Below the pieces are notes generated by a model. It was not told the origin of the DNA and searched no databases. It worked only from the letters and a program-made list of their open reading frames with translations. A DNA stretch of 31,636 nt from Pelargonium nanum (lineage: Eukaryota; Streptophyta; Magnoliopsida; Geraniales; Geraniaceae): NCBI GenBank assembly GCA_036897485.1, contig JAYMTF010000691.1, positions 1 through 31,636 of the forward strand. The letters are read 5' to 3'. Made by a program: the position numbers and the translations under genes. Positions 1 through 9,091 of the stretch are shown here, piece after piece; position 1 is the first letter of the stretch; the number at the start of each line of letters is the position of its first letter.

Positions 1-271
1 ATATTATGTGTGTGTGTGTATCTGCGAATTTTGATGAAAAATGAGCAGAAAGAACAAACCCTAGCTTCAGAATTACTCTATTTCCTAGTTTTTTTTTTTT
101 TCCAAAAGAACTGATCTTGATACATCACATCGCAACTCAAGCATCATCAAACAACAAAGAAGAAATTAAATCTTGACGATGATGACACAAACCCTAGCTT
201 CAGATTCAGGTCAAAATACAGAAATCGATAAGAGGAAAAGAGGGGAAATTTCAAAATTCGAAGTACCTCCG

Positions 272-512
272 TCCGTTTGTTCTTCAATTTGTGATCTAAT
301 TGATCGAATCGGAGCTGAAATGGAATCGAATCTGGTTGTTCTTCAATCTCTTCTTCGTCGACTTCGTCTTCGTCTTCTTGTGGCAGACGTAAACCAAATT
401 GTCTCTCACTCCTTACTCCATACTTCGAGTCTTCGATTACAAAACATTCAATTCGTTTTAAATATGGGATCTGAGGTCCAATCGGTTTGTTGAGTGAATT
501 TGGAGCTGACAA
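272..512 (-). CDS. Possible exon of an unrecognised gene at the window edge
   Basis: A minus-strand frame stays open from upstream of 600 down past 272. It contains a mixed segment followed by an acidic run rich in D and E (about 415 to 310), then reaches GGAG|GTACTT at about 272, a plausible splice donor. No ATG starts the frame near 512, so the start is unknown and any following exon would lie before position 1 or is not recognised. A competing plus-strand reading begins at ATG 173 or 179 behind a UTR-like leader carrying an AAACCCTAG telo-box-like motif and runs to 493. Neither translation matches a family I know. At most one is real, and both could be non-coding. Confidence 0.2.
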
Positions 513-794
513 CTCGGGTTTCGAGTCGGGTTTTTGGATTAGGGTTGAAAAGCCTTGACCCGAGTTTGTTCGAAAGAAGTTGAGGATTTTGGATCGGGTT
601 TTGAATTCTACTTGTGATAGGTTATGGATTTGTTCATATTTATAAAATACGGATACACATATTGTAGATTAGATTTTGTGATGTCCCCAAATTTTGGTTC
701 GAGATGATAACTTGAGTTTCAGGTCGAGCTAAAAATGACTAACACGTATCCGTCTTAGGATAGGTTTGTGTTAGTTTGGTTAGGTTTGTGTTAG

Positions 795-972
795 TTTTGT
801 TCCAAATTAGTTCTTGAACTTTACTTTATTTCGGAGCAGTCCTTGAACTATTCGTTTTGTTCCGTGTCAGTACCTGCCGTTAAAAAACTTACGAATTCCG
901 TCAAAACTAACTAACTCCGTTAAATTTAAAAATAAAAAATAAAAAATAAATGTAATTTTACAATTTTACCCT
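795..972 (+). repeat. Left terminal inverted repeat of the gene-capturing element
   Basis: This pairs with 1542..1714. It reads from TTTTGTTCCAAATTAG through an A-rich stretch to TTTTACCCT. It is preceded by a short tandem copy of 'taggtttgtgttagttt' (765..797), which blurs the exact outer boundary. Confidence 0.75.
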
Positions 973-1276
973 CTATAATTTTCATGTTTTATAGGTTTAA
1001 CCTCTTCCTCATCAATTCCACCGGAAACATAGCCGGAGCCACCATTGACGACGACGAGATTCAGGCAAAATCGGCTGCTTGAAAATCCATAAACCCCAGA
1101 CTCATAATTCACTTCAAATCAATTCCCAGAACCACTTTTCTCATCTTAATTTTTGGATTCAGATTGTTCTGATCCCAATAATTGCCCCAAGAAAAGAAAG
1201 AAAAAAGCAGAGAACACAACAGTTTTGTCTTCTTTCAAGTTACAATTTGCTTTTCAAGTTTTTGTTTTTTCTGAGT

Positions 1277-1508
1277 ATGCATAGATCTGGTGCGGTGATG
1301 GCTTGGAACGTCTTTAAGATATGAGTATGCATAGATCTGTACTACCCTTCGGTGTCTCGGCTCGATCATGATCTTGTTGGTCTTCGGCGTCGTGGGTGTC
1401 ACCTATTACGCCGTCGTTTTGAGCAATTACGGCCCGACGCTCTACGACGGTGGCCTTGATACTGTCACCGCCATTGCTGTCCTGCTTTTGCTCCATTTTT
1501 TTTGGTGA
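1277..1508 (+). pseudogene. Captured exon-1 fragment of a DHHC S-acyltransferase (PAT) gene
   Basis: Plant DHHC palmitoyltransferases of the PAT13/14 type begin with a short stretch like MxRSGxxMAWNVFKF, then CTALRGLGSIMILLV and a first transmembrane helix followed by VVLTNYGP. Here 1277..1321 encodes MHRSGAVMAWNVFK. After a disruption, 1338..1505 encodes CTTLRCLGSIMILLVFGVVG, TYYAVVLSNYGP and a hydrophobic LLLLHFF before a stop. The end at TTTTTTGGTGAGC looks like an exon end plus the original GT donor, so capture was from genomic DNA. The preceding 1080..1276 looks like the gene's 5' UTR. The DHHC catalytic domain is absent. An extra copy of TGAGTATGCATAGATCTG (1272..1289 and 1322..1339) splits the fragment and introduces TGA after the first piece, so it cannot make an enzyme. 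Confidence 0.7.
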
Positions 1509-1541
1509 GCATTCAAAAATTTTCAATACATGAAGAACCAA

Positions 1542-1714
1542 AGGGTAAAAAGGTAAAACCTTATTTTTAATTCTTTTTTTAATTTTTTAATGGAGTTAGT
1601 TAGTTTTGACGGAATCCATCAGTTTTTTAACGGCGTGGACTGACACGAACAAAACGGATAGTTCAAGAACTGTTCCGGAACAAAGTAAAGTTCATGGACT
1701 AATTTGGAACAAAA
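1542..1714 (-). repeat. Right terminal inverted repeat of the gene-capturing element
   Basis: The reverse complement aligns with 795..972. The inner limit is AGGGTAAAAAGG and the outer limit is CTAATTTGGAACAAAA. A further diverged sub-repeat (GGATAGTTCAGAGACTAATT) follows to about 1735. Confidence 0.75.
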
Positions 1715-1734
1715 TGGATAGTTCAGAGACTAAT

Positions 1735-2543
1735 TCGAATCTTTTACCTTCATTTTATGTGACTCGAATTTGAAAAAAATTTAATTGGATTTTCAGTCCA
1801 ATAATCAGCTCTAAATTTGGTTAAAATCGTCAACTTTAACCAAATTATTACTTTGACGTGAACTACTATAACTCCATAAAAAAAAAGTTTCATTTTGGTT
1901 GTATGTAACTTTTCATTTTGTTGTGAATCGACACTCAACTTGAATTTTGTTAATACGAGGTTTTGAAACTAATCATATTGATTCAAATCAATCCCAAATG
2001 ATGTTATTTTGTTTTGTAATTGTGTAATTCAAAACGGTGTCCTCACTTGTTGCAATCACAAATTCAAGTATTATGATAATCGCTTGTTTTTCTGAATATT
2101 TGAGATTTGCACATTAGACTGCTCGTGTTAGGATTTATGCAGAGTTGATAATTTGGATACGAACTTGTGGGCATCCAAAAATCCAATATGTCTTAAAATC
2201 GATATCATCGAAGCAAAAGTATGAATCAGATCAGACAAATTCGTCCGTTTTACACTAAAATATCGAATTTTAGTTGATCTGATCAAATAAAAAAATTGAT
2301 TTAAGCACATCCAAACCTCTTTCAAATCAAATTCAGATTACTTTTTATTAATCTAAATGTGAACAATCTTATCTAAAATCAGAAATGATACATGTACCAT
2401 TTTTAGCTTTACGTCATATGTGTTGTTATTAGAGCATGTAGTTTTTTTTTTGAAAGAAGTGTATTATATCATGTAGTTCTTCATTAACTATCAATGAACT
2501 TAATAATTTTTAAAAATCTTTTTTAGACCTTTTTAAAAAAACC
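1735..2543. other. Gene-free AT-rich spacer
   Basis: There are only short frames without codon character. At 2141 the string AGAGTTGATAATTTGGAT resembles the end of the MITE family seen at 10551 and 16704, but I could not pair it with an opposite end. Confidence 0.5.
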
Positions 2544-2561
2544 TTCATGCTCTAAAATATA

Positions 2562-4386
2562 TATATATTTTTTTTTACCTTGAATAGATTACCTTTATTA
2601 ATTGCAAAGAGAAATTACATTGAACATAAAGAAAATACCATAAACATGAACTAGTCAATCAGCAAAATCATAATTTATCCTAAACATGTAAACTTCCATG
2701 ACCTCCAACAAAGGATTTTTTCTTTTGACGAATGAAAGCTCTTTGTGGGGGGTGGTTCCCCAGATCCGAAAGCCGGGGGCACTAGTCAAGCCTTCCCCCC
2801 AGCATGTCCAACTAATGTCGAACTATGTCGGACTTTCACCTTTCCCCGAATCAGACCGTTACTACCAAGGTGACTCCGTAACCTGATTCTATCACGGGAG
2901 CCACCCAACAACACCTTCACCATTTGCGGACCTAGGCCCCTAGATCCGCACCAAACCCGTTTTTTGGCCCATCTACTGGCTGGCCATCCTCCTCCATCGC
3001 GATGCCCCTCTTCCTTTTGAAGACCGCCACTGCCCTCTGCTCGGTCTCCTTAGTTTCTTGGAGAGCAGGTGAAACTGGATCTTCGACCACTTCCTCCTCC
3101 CGATTCCATGGCTGATCCGCCCCAATACCAATCCCCCTCCCCTTGGGTGCAATTAAGAATGCCCCATATGCTCTCTCCGCTCCTAGTTCTGGAATCGCTT
3201 TCGCCCGAGCACACTCTTTTTTTATGTGCCCCAGGCGCCCAGAATAAAAGCATAACGTGTGAAGTCGTTCATAATGGAAATAGATTATATGGCTACGCGA
3301 CTGAGCAACCTCCATTTTAGCCTTCCTCCTGATCGGGTTCCTTGTATCTAGAAGAACTCGAAACCAAGCATACGAACCTCATCCTCCTCTGAAATTATGA
3401 GGATCAGATTCCATAAACTGACCTATTGCACTCCCTAGATCCATACAGACCCTCTCCGTCATGTATCCCATCGGAATACCCCTTGCTTGCACCCATATTG
3501 TCAATCTACACAGATCCATCTCATATGGATTATCTCCCGCTTTCAGACACTCCAAAATTAGCGTCTTCCCATTGTACGTCCACGATCCCTGCTTCTCGAC
3601 CCTATTAGCATCCTCCCCGTCATAGAACTCGAACAAATACCGCGAGAACTTCATGTGGTTCGGAGAAGGAGCGAACAACTCCTTAGCCGTGGCCCCCTTC
3701 TTCGGCCTTCATAGCCAAGCCGTCACCTGTTGCATGTTAATGAAATCAATGGGAGCATCCGAGAGGAAACGTTCCACGAAGCTGATTATACTCTCCCCCA
3801 TTCGACCCTACTACCTCCGCACCCCCATATTTGAGCACCACCTTCTCATCCTCCGTAGCCAAACCCTCCACCCTATCCGTAACCTCATCAATATACATCC
3901 ACTCCCTTCTGCCCGATATCCCTCCTCCACCTGAGCCACCCCGGCGTTAAGCGCCACCACCAATTGCCTCACGTCTGTCCCCCTCCTTCCAGTCCCTACC
4001 CCTTCAGCCGCCCTCGTCCCACTATTGCCGCCTTCCACCAACCCCTCACCGACAACCTCCCCCCTGTTCACTCTCTCTGCCATCGCACAACCCCTCTCCC
4101 AAAACAGTTTTTGTTTGTATGAAAGACTCTCAACCTCTCCTTCCTTATCCTTGTGTCTCACCCTACTTCTTCCTTCCTCTTTATAGACGCCCAGCCGCCA
4201 CCCTCCCCTTCTCCAAACCCTAAACATGTTATACTAAAACCCTAACCACCGCCCACCACCCTAATGGGAGACAACCACTTGATATGCTTATCGGAACCCT
4301 AGACTAGAGAGAGAGAGAGAACGGCTAATGTTCAATGATTTGATTACACTCTATGATGCTTGTTTATTTTAGATGATAAAAAGAAT
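2562..4386 (-). mobile_element. Degenerate non-LTR retroelement (LINE ORF1 remnant)
   Basis: A minus-strand ORF1-type gene (2932..4083) is followed by a 3' region whose end, read on the minus strand, is AATAAAGGTAATCTATTCAAGG and then an A-tract (plus-strand T-run at about 2566..2576). TTCATGCTCTAAAATAT at 2544..2560 and TTCATGCTATGAAATAT at 4387..4403 differ at three positions and could be an old target-site duplication. No endonuclease or reverse transcriptase is present between them, so ORF2 was lost by internal deletion or this is a short non-autonomous copy. A GC-rich block at 2740..2900 lies in the 3' region and has no recognisable product. A (GA)n run lies at 4304..4320. Confidence 0.55.
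2932..4083 (-). pseudogene. LINE ORF1 (DUF4283 plus CCHC zinc knuckle), frameshifted
   Basis: The frame starts at ATG 4083 (MAERVNRGEVV). After a shift near 3900..3850 it continues with a DUF4283-type domain: FVERFLSDAPIDFINMQQ near 3770..3720, then KFSRYLFEFYDG, GSWTYNGKTLILE and IWVQARGIPMGYMT down to about 3430. A second frameshift near 3380 leads into RVLLDTRNPIRR and a zinc knuckle with the pattern C-F-Y-S-G-R-L-G-H-I-K-K-E-C; the second cysteine is replaced by S or Y. A TGA near 3710 sits where tryptophan is usual (TAWL*RPKKG). This domain order is that of the nucleic-acid-binding ORF1 protein of plant L1 elements, which packages element RNA. It has at least two frameshifts and one nonsense codon. 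Confidence 0.7.
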
Positions 4387-4404
4387 TTCATGCTATGAAA
4401 TATT

Positions 4405-6900
4405 AAATTGTCTATATTAAATTTTTTTCCACGTACCTCCATAAAAAATTATACATTTTCCACGTAGGATTTATAATATTATATAAATAAAAAATAAGAA
4501 GCAGTTTTGATTTTTGAAGTAATGTTTTATCTTTAAACAAAAGAAAAGAAAAGGGGACACATTTTTTGCAGTTTAAGGAGACAACAATTGTAGTGTTTCA
4601 ATTAATTTTATTGTGAGTCCACTTGTTGTTTGTCCCATTTTAGTACATGATGATATAGGAGATGGGCCCTACAAGGCCTACTGCAATTTGTATCAAATCT
4701 TGTGGGTTGGACGGCATAATTTAACATCAACCTACAAATTTTACACGTAAAATTTGAAATCAATCCGAATTCATGTCAGGTTGGGTATGAGTTGGGAGTT
4801 TTCATCTCAAATCTGAATTCCCACTACTATATCAATGTAGACCTGATGATTTGGTTTCAGGTCTTGGTTTGGATCATATTTTTTGAAGTTTGGGCTGAAA
4901 GGGTCTAATCCAAACTCATAACAGAGTTGATAATTTAGATTAAAAATTGTAGATAATTAAAATTCGATCAATTTTTTTTAGGTTTGGGTCGCCTGAAATG
5001 AACCTGACAAGTACCTAGAGTAGGATCGGTCAAGATTATCTCAAAGGAATTACGAGTCAGATCAGTCAACCGCACATATTTTGCATATAATTGCAACTCA
5101 TACTATTTATGGTCAGAGACTAATTAGATCTTTTCAACTAGAACACAATCAGAAACCGAATTCCAACCTCTAGACTACAATTAGCAGATCAACTTAGTGA
5201 CGATTTTTTATCTTTAGACTCAATATTTCAGTACAAAATGTCCAATGCAAAAATTGATCGTGTTGGAGTTCTTGCACAATCGGGTCTAACATTGTTAGCT
5301 TTACCCTGACTAAAAAGAGTGCAATTGAAGATTTCACAAATAAAATGTAAGAGTTTGTGCGAATTTGTTCGATCTACTCTATCTTAAAAACTATTCGATT
5401 TTATTATGCAATTCAAACCCGCAAAATTTGAGTTAAATTTCAGATACCAATTAGTTTGGGTTCAAATTGTAAGATTACACCAGTGTAGTTGCTTCATTTC
5501 ATTGTTAATGATATGTATATATCTTATCACAAGCTTATCCAAATGTAATCCAATAAAATCAATTCAATATTATATCCAAAGATTCTTTTAAAAGGTTATC
5601 TTGAAAATTAAATTAAGTTGGTCAACCAACTAATTTAGAAGTAAATTACTAATAAATATTATATACTTAACTTCTTTTTGTTTTTTTATGGACAACTAAT
5701 ATTTTTAAGAAAATGTTTGTTTCATATATCATTAGTGCATGAGTGTTACATATGCAACGCACGCCAATGATAACTTGTAATCAGACCAATTAATACTTGT
5801 ATCTAACATATATTCAATCTAAAAACGCGTACCTTAACCACACCAATAAAACTTGTAAGTGGTTTATTAAAAAAACGCGCACTGACATATTTTTGTAACG
5901 ACACCAGTGATATTTGTAACTACTATATTTTCATATCAAAACGCAGGCTAATAAAATTTTGTAACTAAAACGCACATGTATCACACATGAAATTAAGACG
6001 CATGCGTCAATCCTCCCCATATTTTTATAAGAAAAGTAGTTCATGTCATGTTGGGCTAGTAGGGTACTCAAATTTGAGTGTCAGAGACAACACGTTAAAT
6101 TCTATAAATGAGTTGCAAGATAATGACTTGAGTTTTCACTTCTAAAAGGTCAAGCTTGTTAATAGAGTTTCACTTGCACCATTATATGTAACATATTCAA
6201 CTCATATTAATTCGATGTGAGATATTATCACCCAATTCAACAGACTCATTGTGCGTCTTGTGTTGAAGGCTAACAAATAACAATGTGATACACAACCCAA
6301 CACAAACAAGACATTTTTAGTAATTGTGATGAATGACTAAACACTCACACGGCGCATTTATTGCGATAACTAAACGGGTCACGTTGACACCTCACAACAT
6401 GACACCACCCAACACATTTAGCTCGACAGAACTAACAAATTTGGCACAACACGACATAACACGGTTTACACATTTTTGCAATTAGTTTACGGTTGTATCC
6501 TTAAAGGTGCGCGATATGTGTGTCACAATACAACTAATAATCATACGCGCGTATTTTAGAGTTGCAACACAAACACAACACGATTACAAAACATGAGAGC
6601 ATAAACACATAAATTTCGAGTCGTGTTCATGTTAAGACACAAATTGCCAACTCTATTTGTTAATATTAAATTAAAATAATTACATAGGAAGAAGCAAAAA
6701 AAAAAGAAAGAAACAATTAATAAAAATAAGAGAACCAATCATAGTAAAGTGCAAGGCTAAGTGGGTCCCTCCTTTTTTCTCCACAGTTAGCAAATGTGAA
6801 GTAGAGACTGTAACTTGTGTGTGGGTATTGAACTGCAGAGTATATATGTGGCTGAAATGGAACCAACCAAGCAACCAAGCTGAGCTGCACATTTTAGATG
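4405..6900. other. Gene-free intergenic region with degenerate repeats
   Basis: I see no coding region. At 5755..5990 a degenerate unit recurs about five times (AACGC followed by CTTGTAA or TTTGTAA, spaced about 30 to 70 bp). At 4922 AGAGTTGATAATTTAGAT resembles a MITE end. From 6280 to 6662 the sequence is rich in 'acaacacgac/cacaac' words and ends in GACACAAATTGCCAACTCTA, like the end of a decayed hAT-type non-autonomous element. None of these has clear boundaries. Confidence 0.4.
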
Positions 6901-6940
6901 CTTTTCCTTTCCACTCCTTCACTTTCACCTCTCTTTTTCT

Positions 6941-6952
6941 CCTATATTTATA
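6941..6952 (+). promoter_or_regulatory. TATA box of the plus-strand gene
   Basis: CCTATATTTATA sits in a pyrimidine-rich stretch (TTTCACCTCTCTTTTTCTCC), as is common for plant core promoters. It lies about 30 bp before a pyrimidine-rich, ATG-free leader that runs to a good donor near 7092. Confidence 0.5.
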
Positions 6953-6974
6953 CTCCATTTTTCACTTGTAATCA

Positions 6975-7092
6975 CATTACCACACCACCAAATTGTGACC
7001 TTCCCTGGTTCTTCTCCAAACCCTTTGATATCTGAACAGTTCTTGGGTCTGCTCAGCTCCAAATCTCTCTTCTTGTGGCCATCACTGAACTG
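6975..7092 (+). other. Untranslated first exon of the plus-strand gene
   Basis: The start is estimated from the TATA box. The leader runs through CTTCCCTGGTTCTTCTCC and ends in GAACTGG|GTAAGC. The matching acceptor is the TTTTCAG ending at 9057, 34 bp before the CDS start. This gives a 5' UTR intron of about 1.96 kb. No start codon in the leader opens a long frame. Confidence 0.5.
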
Positions 7093-7281
7093 GGTAAGCT
7101 TGATTGTTCCACATATCTGTTAAAGTTCAGTTCTTTTGGGGATTTTTGTTCATTTTGCCATGTGGGTATGGTTATTGATGTCTCTTCATGTGTGTGTATT
7201 TGCATCATTTTATGATCTATTGTTGAAATTGAAAAGCTCCAATTGATGTGGTGGAGTGGTTTTTTTTTTCTGTGTTAATCA

Positions 7282-7600
7282 TTGGGATTTGAGTTGGGTA
7301 GGAACACAATGGCTGCAAAGCTCTCCGTACAAGTTTTAGCGCAATTGCATATTCTGGCCTCGAAACCCGAGACCTCAGTTTAAGCTGTAACAACTTCATG
7401 TAAGTTGATCCACGTGTTCGGTAGTTTATGTATTTTTGGGTGTAATCATTCAGTTTCCAGCCACCACATTTGGAGCCGGTTAGGATCACGATGGTAACAA
7501 AGCTCTTTGTAGCAAAGTTTTAAACCCGTGGCATGAAACCCGAGGCTCCAGGTTGAGCTAGAACAACTCCACCCCAGTTGATTCACAAGCTTGGTGGTCA
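7282..7600 (+). repeat. Pair of diverged direct repeats in the 5' UTR intron
   Basis: Copy A (about 7282..7430) and copy B (about 7478..7600) share the order GGTAGGAACACAATGG / GGTTAGGATCACGATGG, 'caaagctct', 'cgaaacccgag', 'gttgagct..aacaactc' and 'agttgatccac / agttgattcac'. They are two decayed copies of one dispersed repeat or an old tandem duplication. The family is not recognised. Confidence 0.5.
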
Positions 7601-7625
7601 GTGATATTTTTTATTTTTCATGAGA

Positions 7626-7978
7626 ATGCTTAGGTGGATATGTGGAAACGATAGGAATGATGAGATTAGGAGTGAGAGTATTGGAAAATGAGTTGGGGCA
7701 GCGTTGATTGAAAATAAGATGCAAGATATTTTTTAAGGTGGTTTGGACATATGGAGCATAGGAAGATTATTGGCGTCCTCGTGATGAAAGGTGGAGCAAT
7801 TGAATAGGTAAGTGTAGGCCTAAGCTAACACGGAAAGAAGCGGTGAGGAAAGGCCTGTTAACACTTGACGTATGGAGTTGAGGAGGAGAGTATGGGCGGA
7901 GGATTTTAAAGAGTTCTGCTAAAAAAATCGTGTAGCAATCTCAACGTTGTTTGGGAAATGATATGGTTGTTGTTGTTA
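7626..7978 (+). mobile_element. RTE-clade LINE 3'-end fragment
   Basis: Translation in shifting frames gives MLRWICGNDRNDEIRSESI, then ALIENKMQDI, RWFGHMEHRK, a G-R-x-R-P-K-like segment and TRKEAVRKGL. These are the order and words of the reverse-transcriptase C-terminus of plant RTE elements (MLRWMCGHTRxDxIRNE, LRWFGHVxRRP, GRGRPKKTW). The fragment ends in a GATATGGTTGTTGTTGTT tail, the microsatellite-like 3' end typical of RTE. It lies in sense orientation inside the 5' UTR intron and has several stops and frameshifts, so it is a dead 5'-truncated copy. Confidence 0.7.
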
Positions 7979-8738
7979 TCAATATGTCAATGCTAATTTT
8001 CATTTGGTGTTTCTGTGAGACGGTCTTGCTTGTTGTCGTTTTTGGTATTTTTCTGTCAATCCTATGGGATTAGGAAAATTCGTATTTTGTAGCCCTTTGA
8101 CACTGCTGATGTCGAGTGAAGAGTCGTCGTGTCTTTAAGTGGCTTTTGGCAATAACTGCCGTTTGTCTCTCCTGAGTTCTCGCATAATTTAATTTTAAGG
8201 CATTAAGTACAACCAAAAACAGATCTTTTGTTTTACAGCTATCGGGAGGTAGCATTCCCAATTTCTATTTTATTCTTAAGCTTTTGACGATCTCTTAGGT
8301 GATTAGGTCTCAGAAAGAAGACGGGACTGTTTAGTCATCTATCTATGTTTACACTTGAGTTCATATTGTGGAAACTCGATGACCCTGAGCTAATAATAGA
8401 TGAATTAGGTAGCATTTGGATTAGAGTTTTTGTTCAATAAAGAGAATCAAGAATCGGAATGAGAATGAGATTCAAACTCATCATGTTTGTATTAGGATTC
8501 TTTGGCCAGAAGAACGACTTTGGTTCAGAAATCTCATTCCAATTTTTTAATCCATGATTTTAGTGTTGTTGAGTAATGAGTGTGTAGAAGAGGACGAAAT
8601 TCCATGGAGCTACGAAACAGCCCCTTCTAGATCCTTCCTATGTCATGGACTTAATATGATATACTATACTACTTGATTTCAACCGACTCTAGATCTTTGC
8701 TACCCCCGATTCTTTTGGGGATCTTTTTTGTTTCACTG

Positions 8739-8871
8739 AGAGTGTGGCTTGGTGCAACAGTAAGGTAGTTGGTTCGACTTCGAGGTAGGATGTGTTAGAC
8801 CACGTATAAAAATGTCCCTCCCAAAATCCCACAATGGTGGGACCCTTGTGCACCGGGTCTCCCTATCTTAC
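8739..8871 (+). mobile_element. Au-type SINE, degenerate copy
   Basis: It reads GTGGCTTGGTGCAACAGTAAGG, 'ttggttcgactt', 'aaaatgtccctccc', 'cccacaatggtgggaccc' and 'ttgtgcaccgggtct'. These are the ordered blocks of the Au SINE, a tRNA-derived SINE. It is 5' and internally shortened and lies in the 5' UTR intron. There is no clear target-site duplication. Confidence 0.65.
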
Positions 8872-9091
8872 TGTCCTTTTGTTTCTCCATAAATTCACTT
8901 TCAAAACGAGTTCAGAATCGTTTTCATTGGCGCCTTTTCTTTTGATCATCATAATTTGCATTAATGGATAAGTTTGAAGATGCAAGATTTGTGTCTTTGC
9001 CTTTTGATATAATAAAATTTCGGTTTATGAGAGATTCTTGTTTGGCTGCATTTTCAGGTAACGCGTCAATACCACAGTTAGTCAACTTATC

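Larger units (their letters stand above)
795..1714. mobile_element. Non-autonomous TIR transposon carrying a captured gene fragment (Pack-MULE-like)
   Basis: Two long inverted repeats bound this segment: 795..972 on the left and 1542..1714 on the right. The right arm reverse-complemented follows the left arm almost base for base (TTTTGTTCCAAATTAG, GAACTTTACTTT, TCAAAACTAACTAACTCC), with scattered mismatches. The arms contain sub-repeats of a 'tagtccttgaactat..gttttgttcc' unit, and one extra unit extends beyond the right arm to about 1735. There is no transposase. The interior is not random AT-rich filler but the 5' part of a plant gene (see 1277..1508). Long TIRs plus a gene fragment are typical of Mutator-like Pack-MULEs. 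I could not find a clean 9-bp target duplication, so the superfamily is an inference. Confidence 0.7.

Noticed and set aside
2698..2886. Short GC-rich plus-strand frame
   Set aside because: It lies in the 3' region of the LINE remnant; no domain, promoter or start context.
3653..3934. Plus-strand frame of 93 codons
   Set aside because: It is antisense to the DUF4283 pseudogene, whose own frame explains the open reading.
6680..6958. Minus-strand frame of 92 codons
   Set aside because: It lies in the promoter of the plus-strand gene and has low-complexity codon use.
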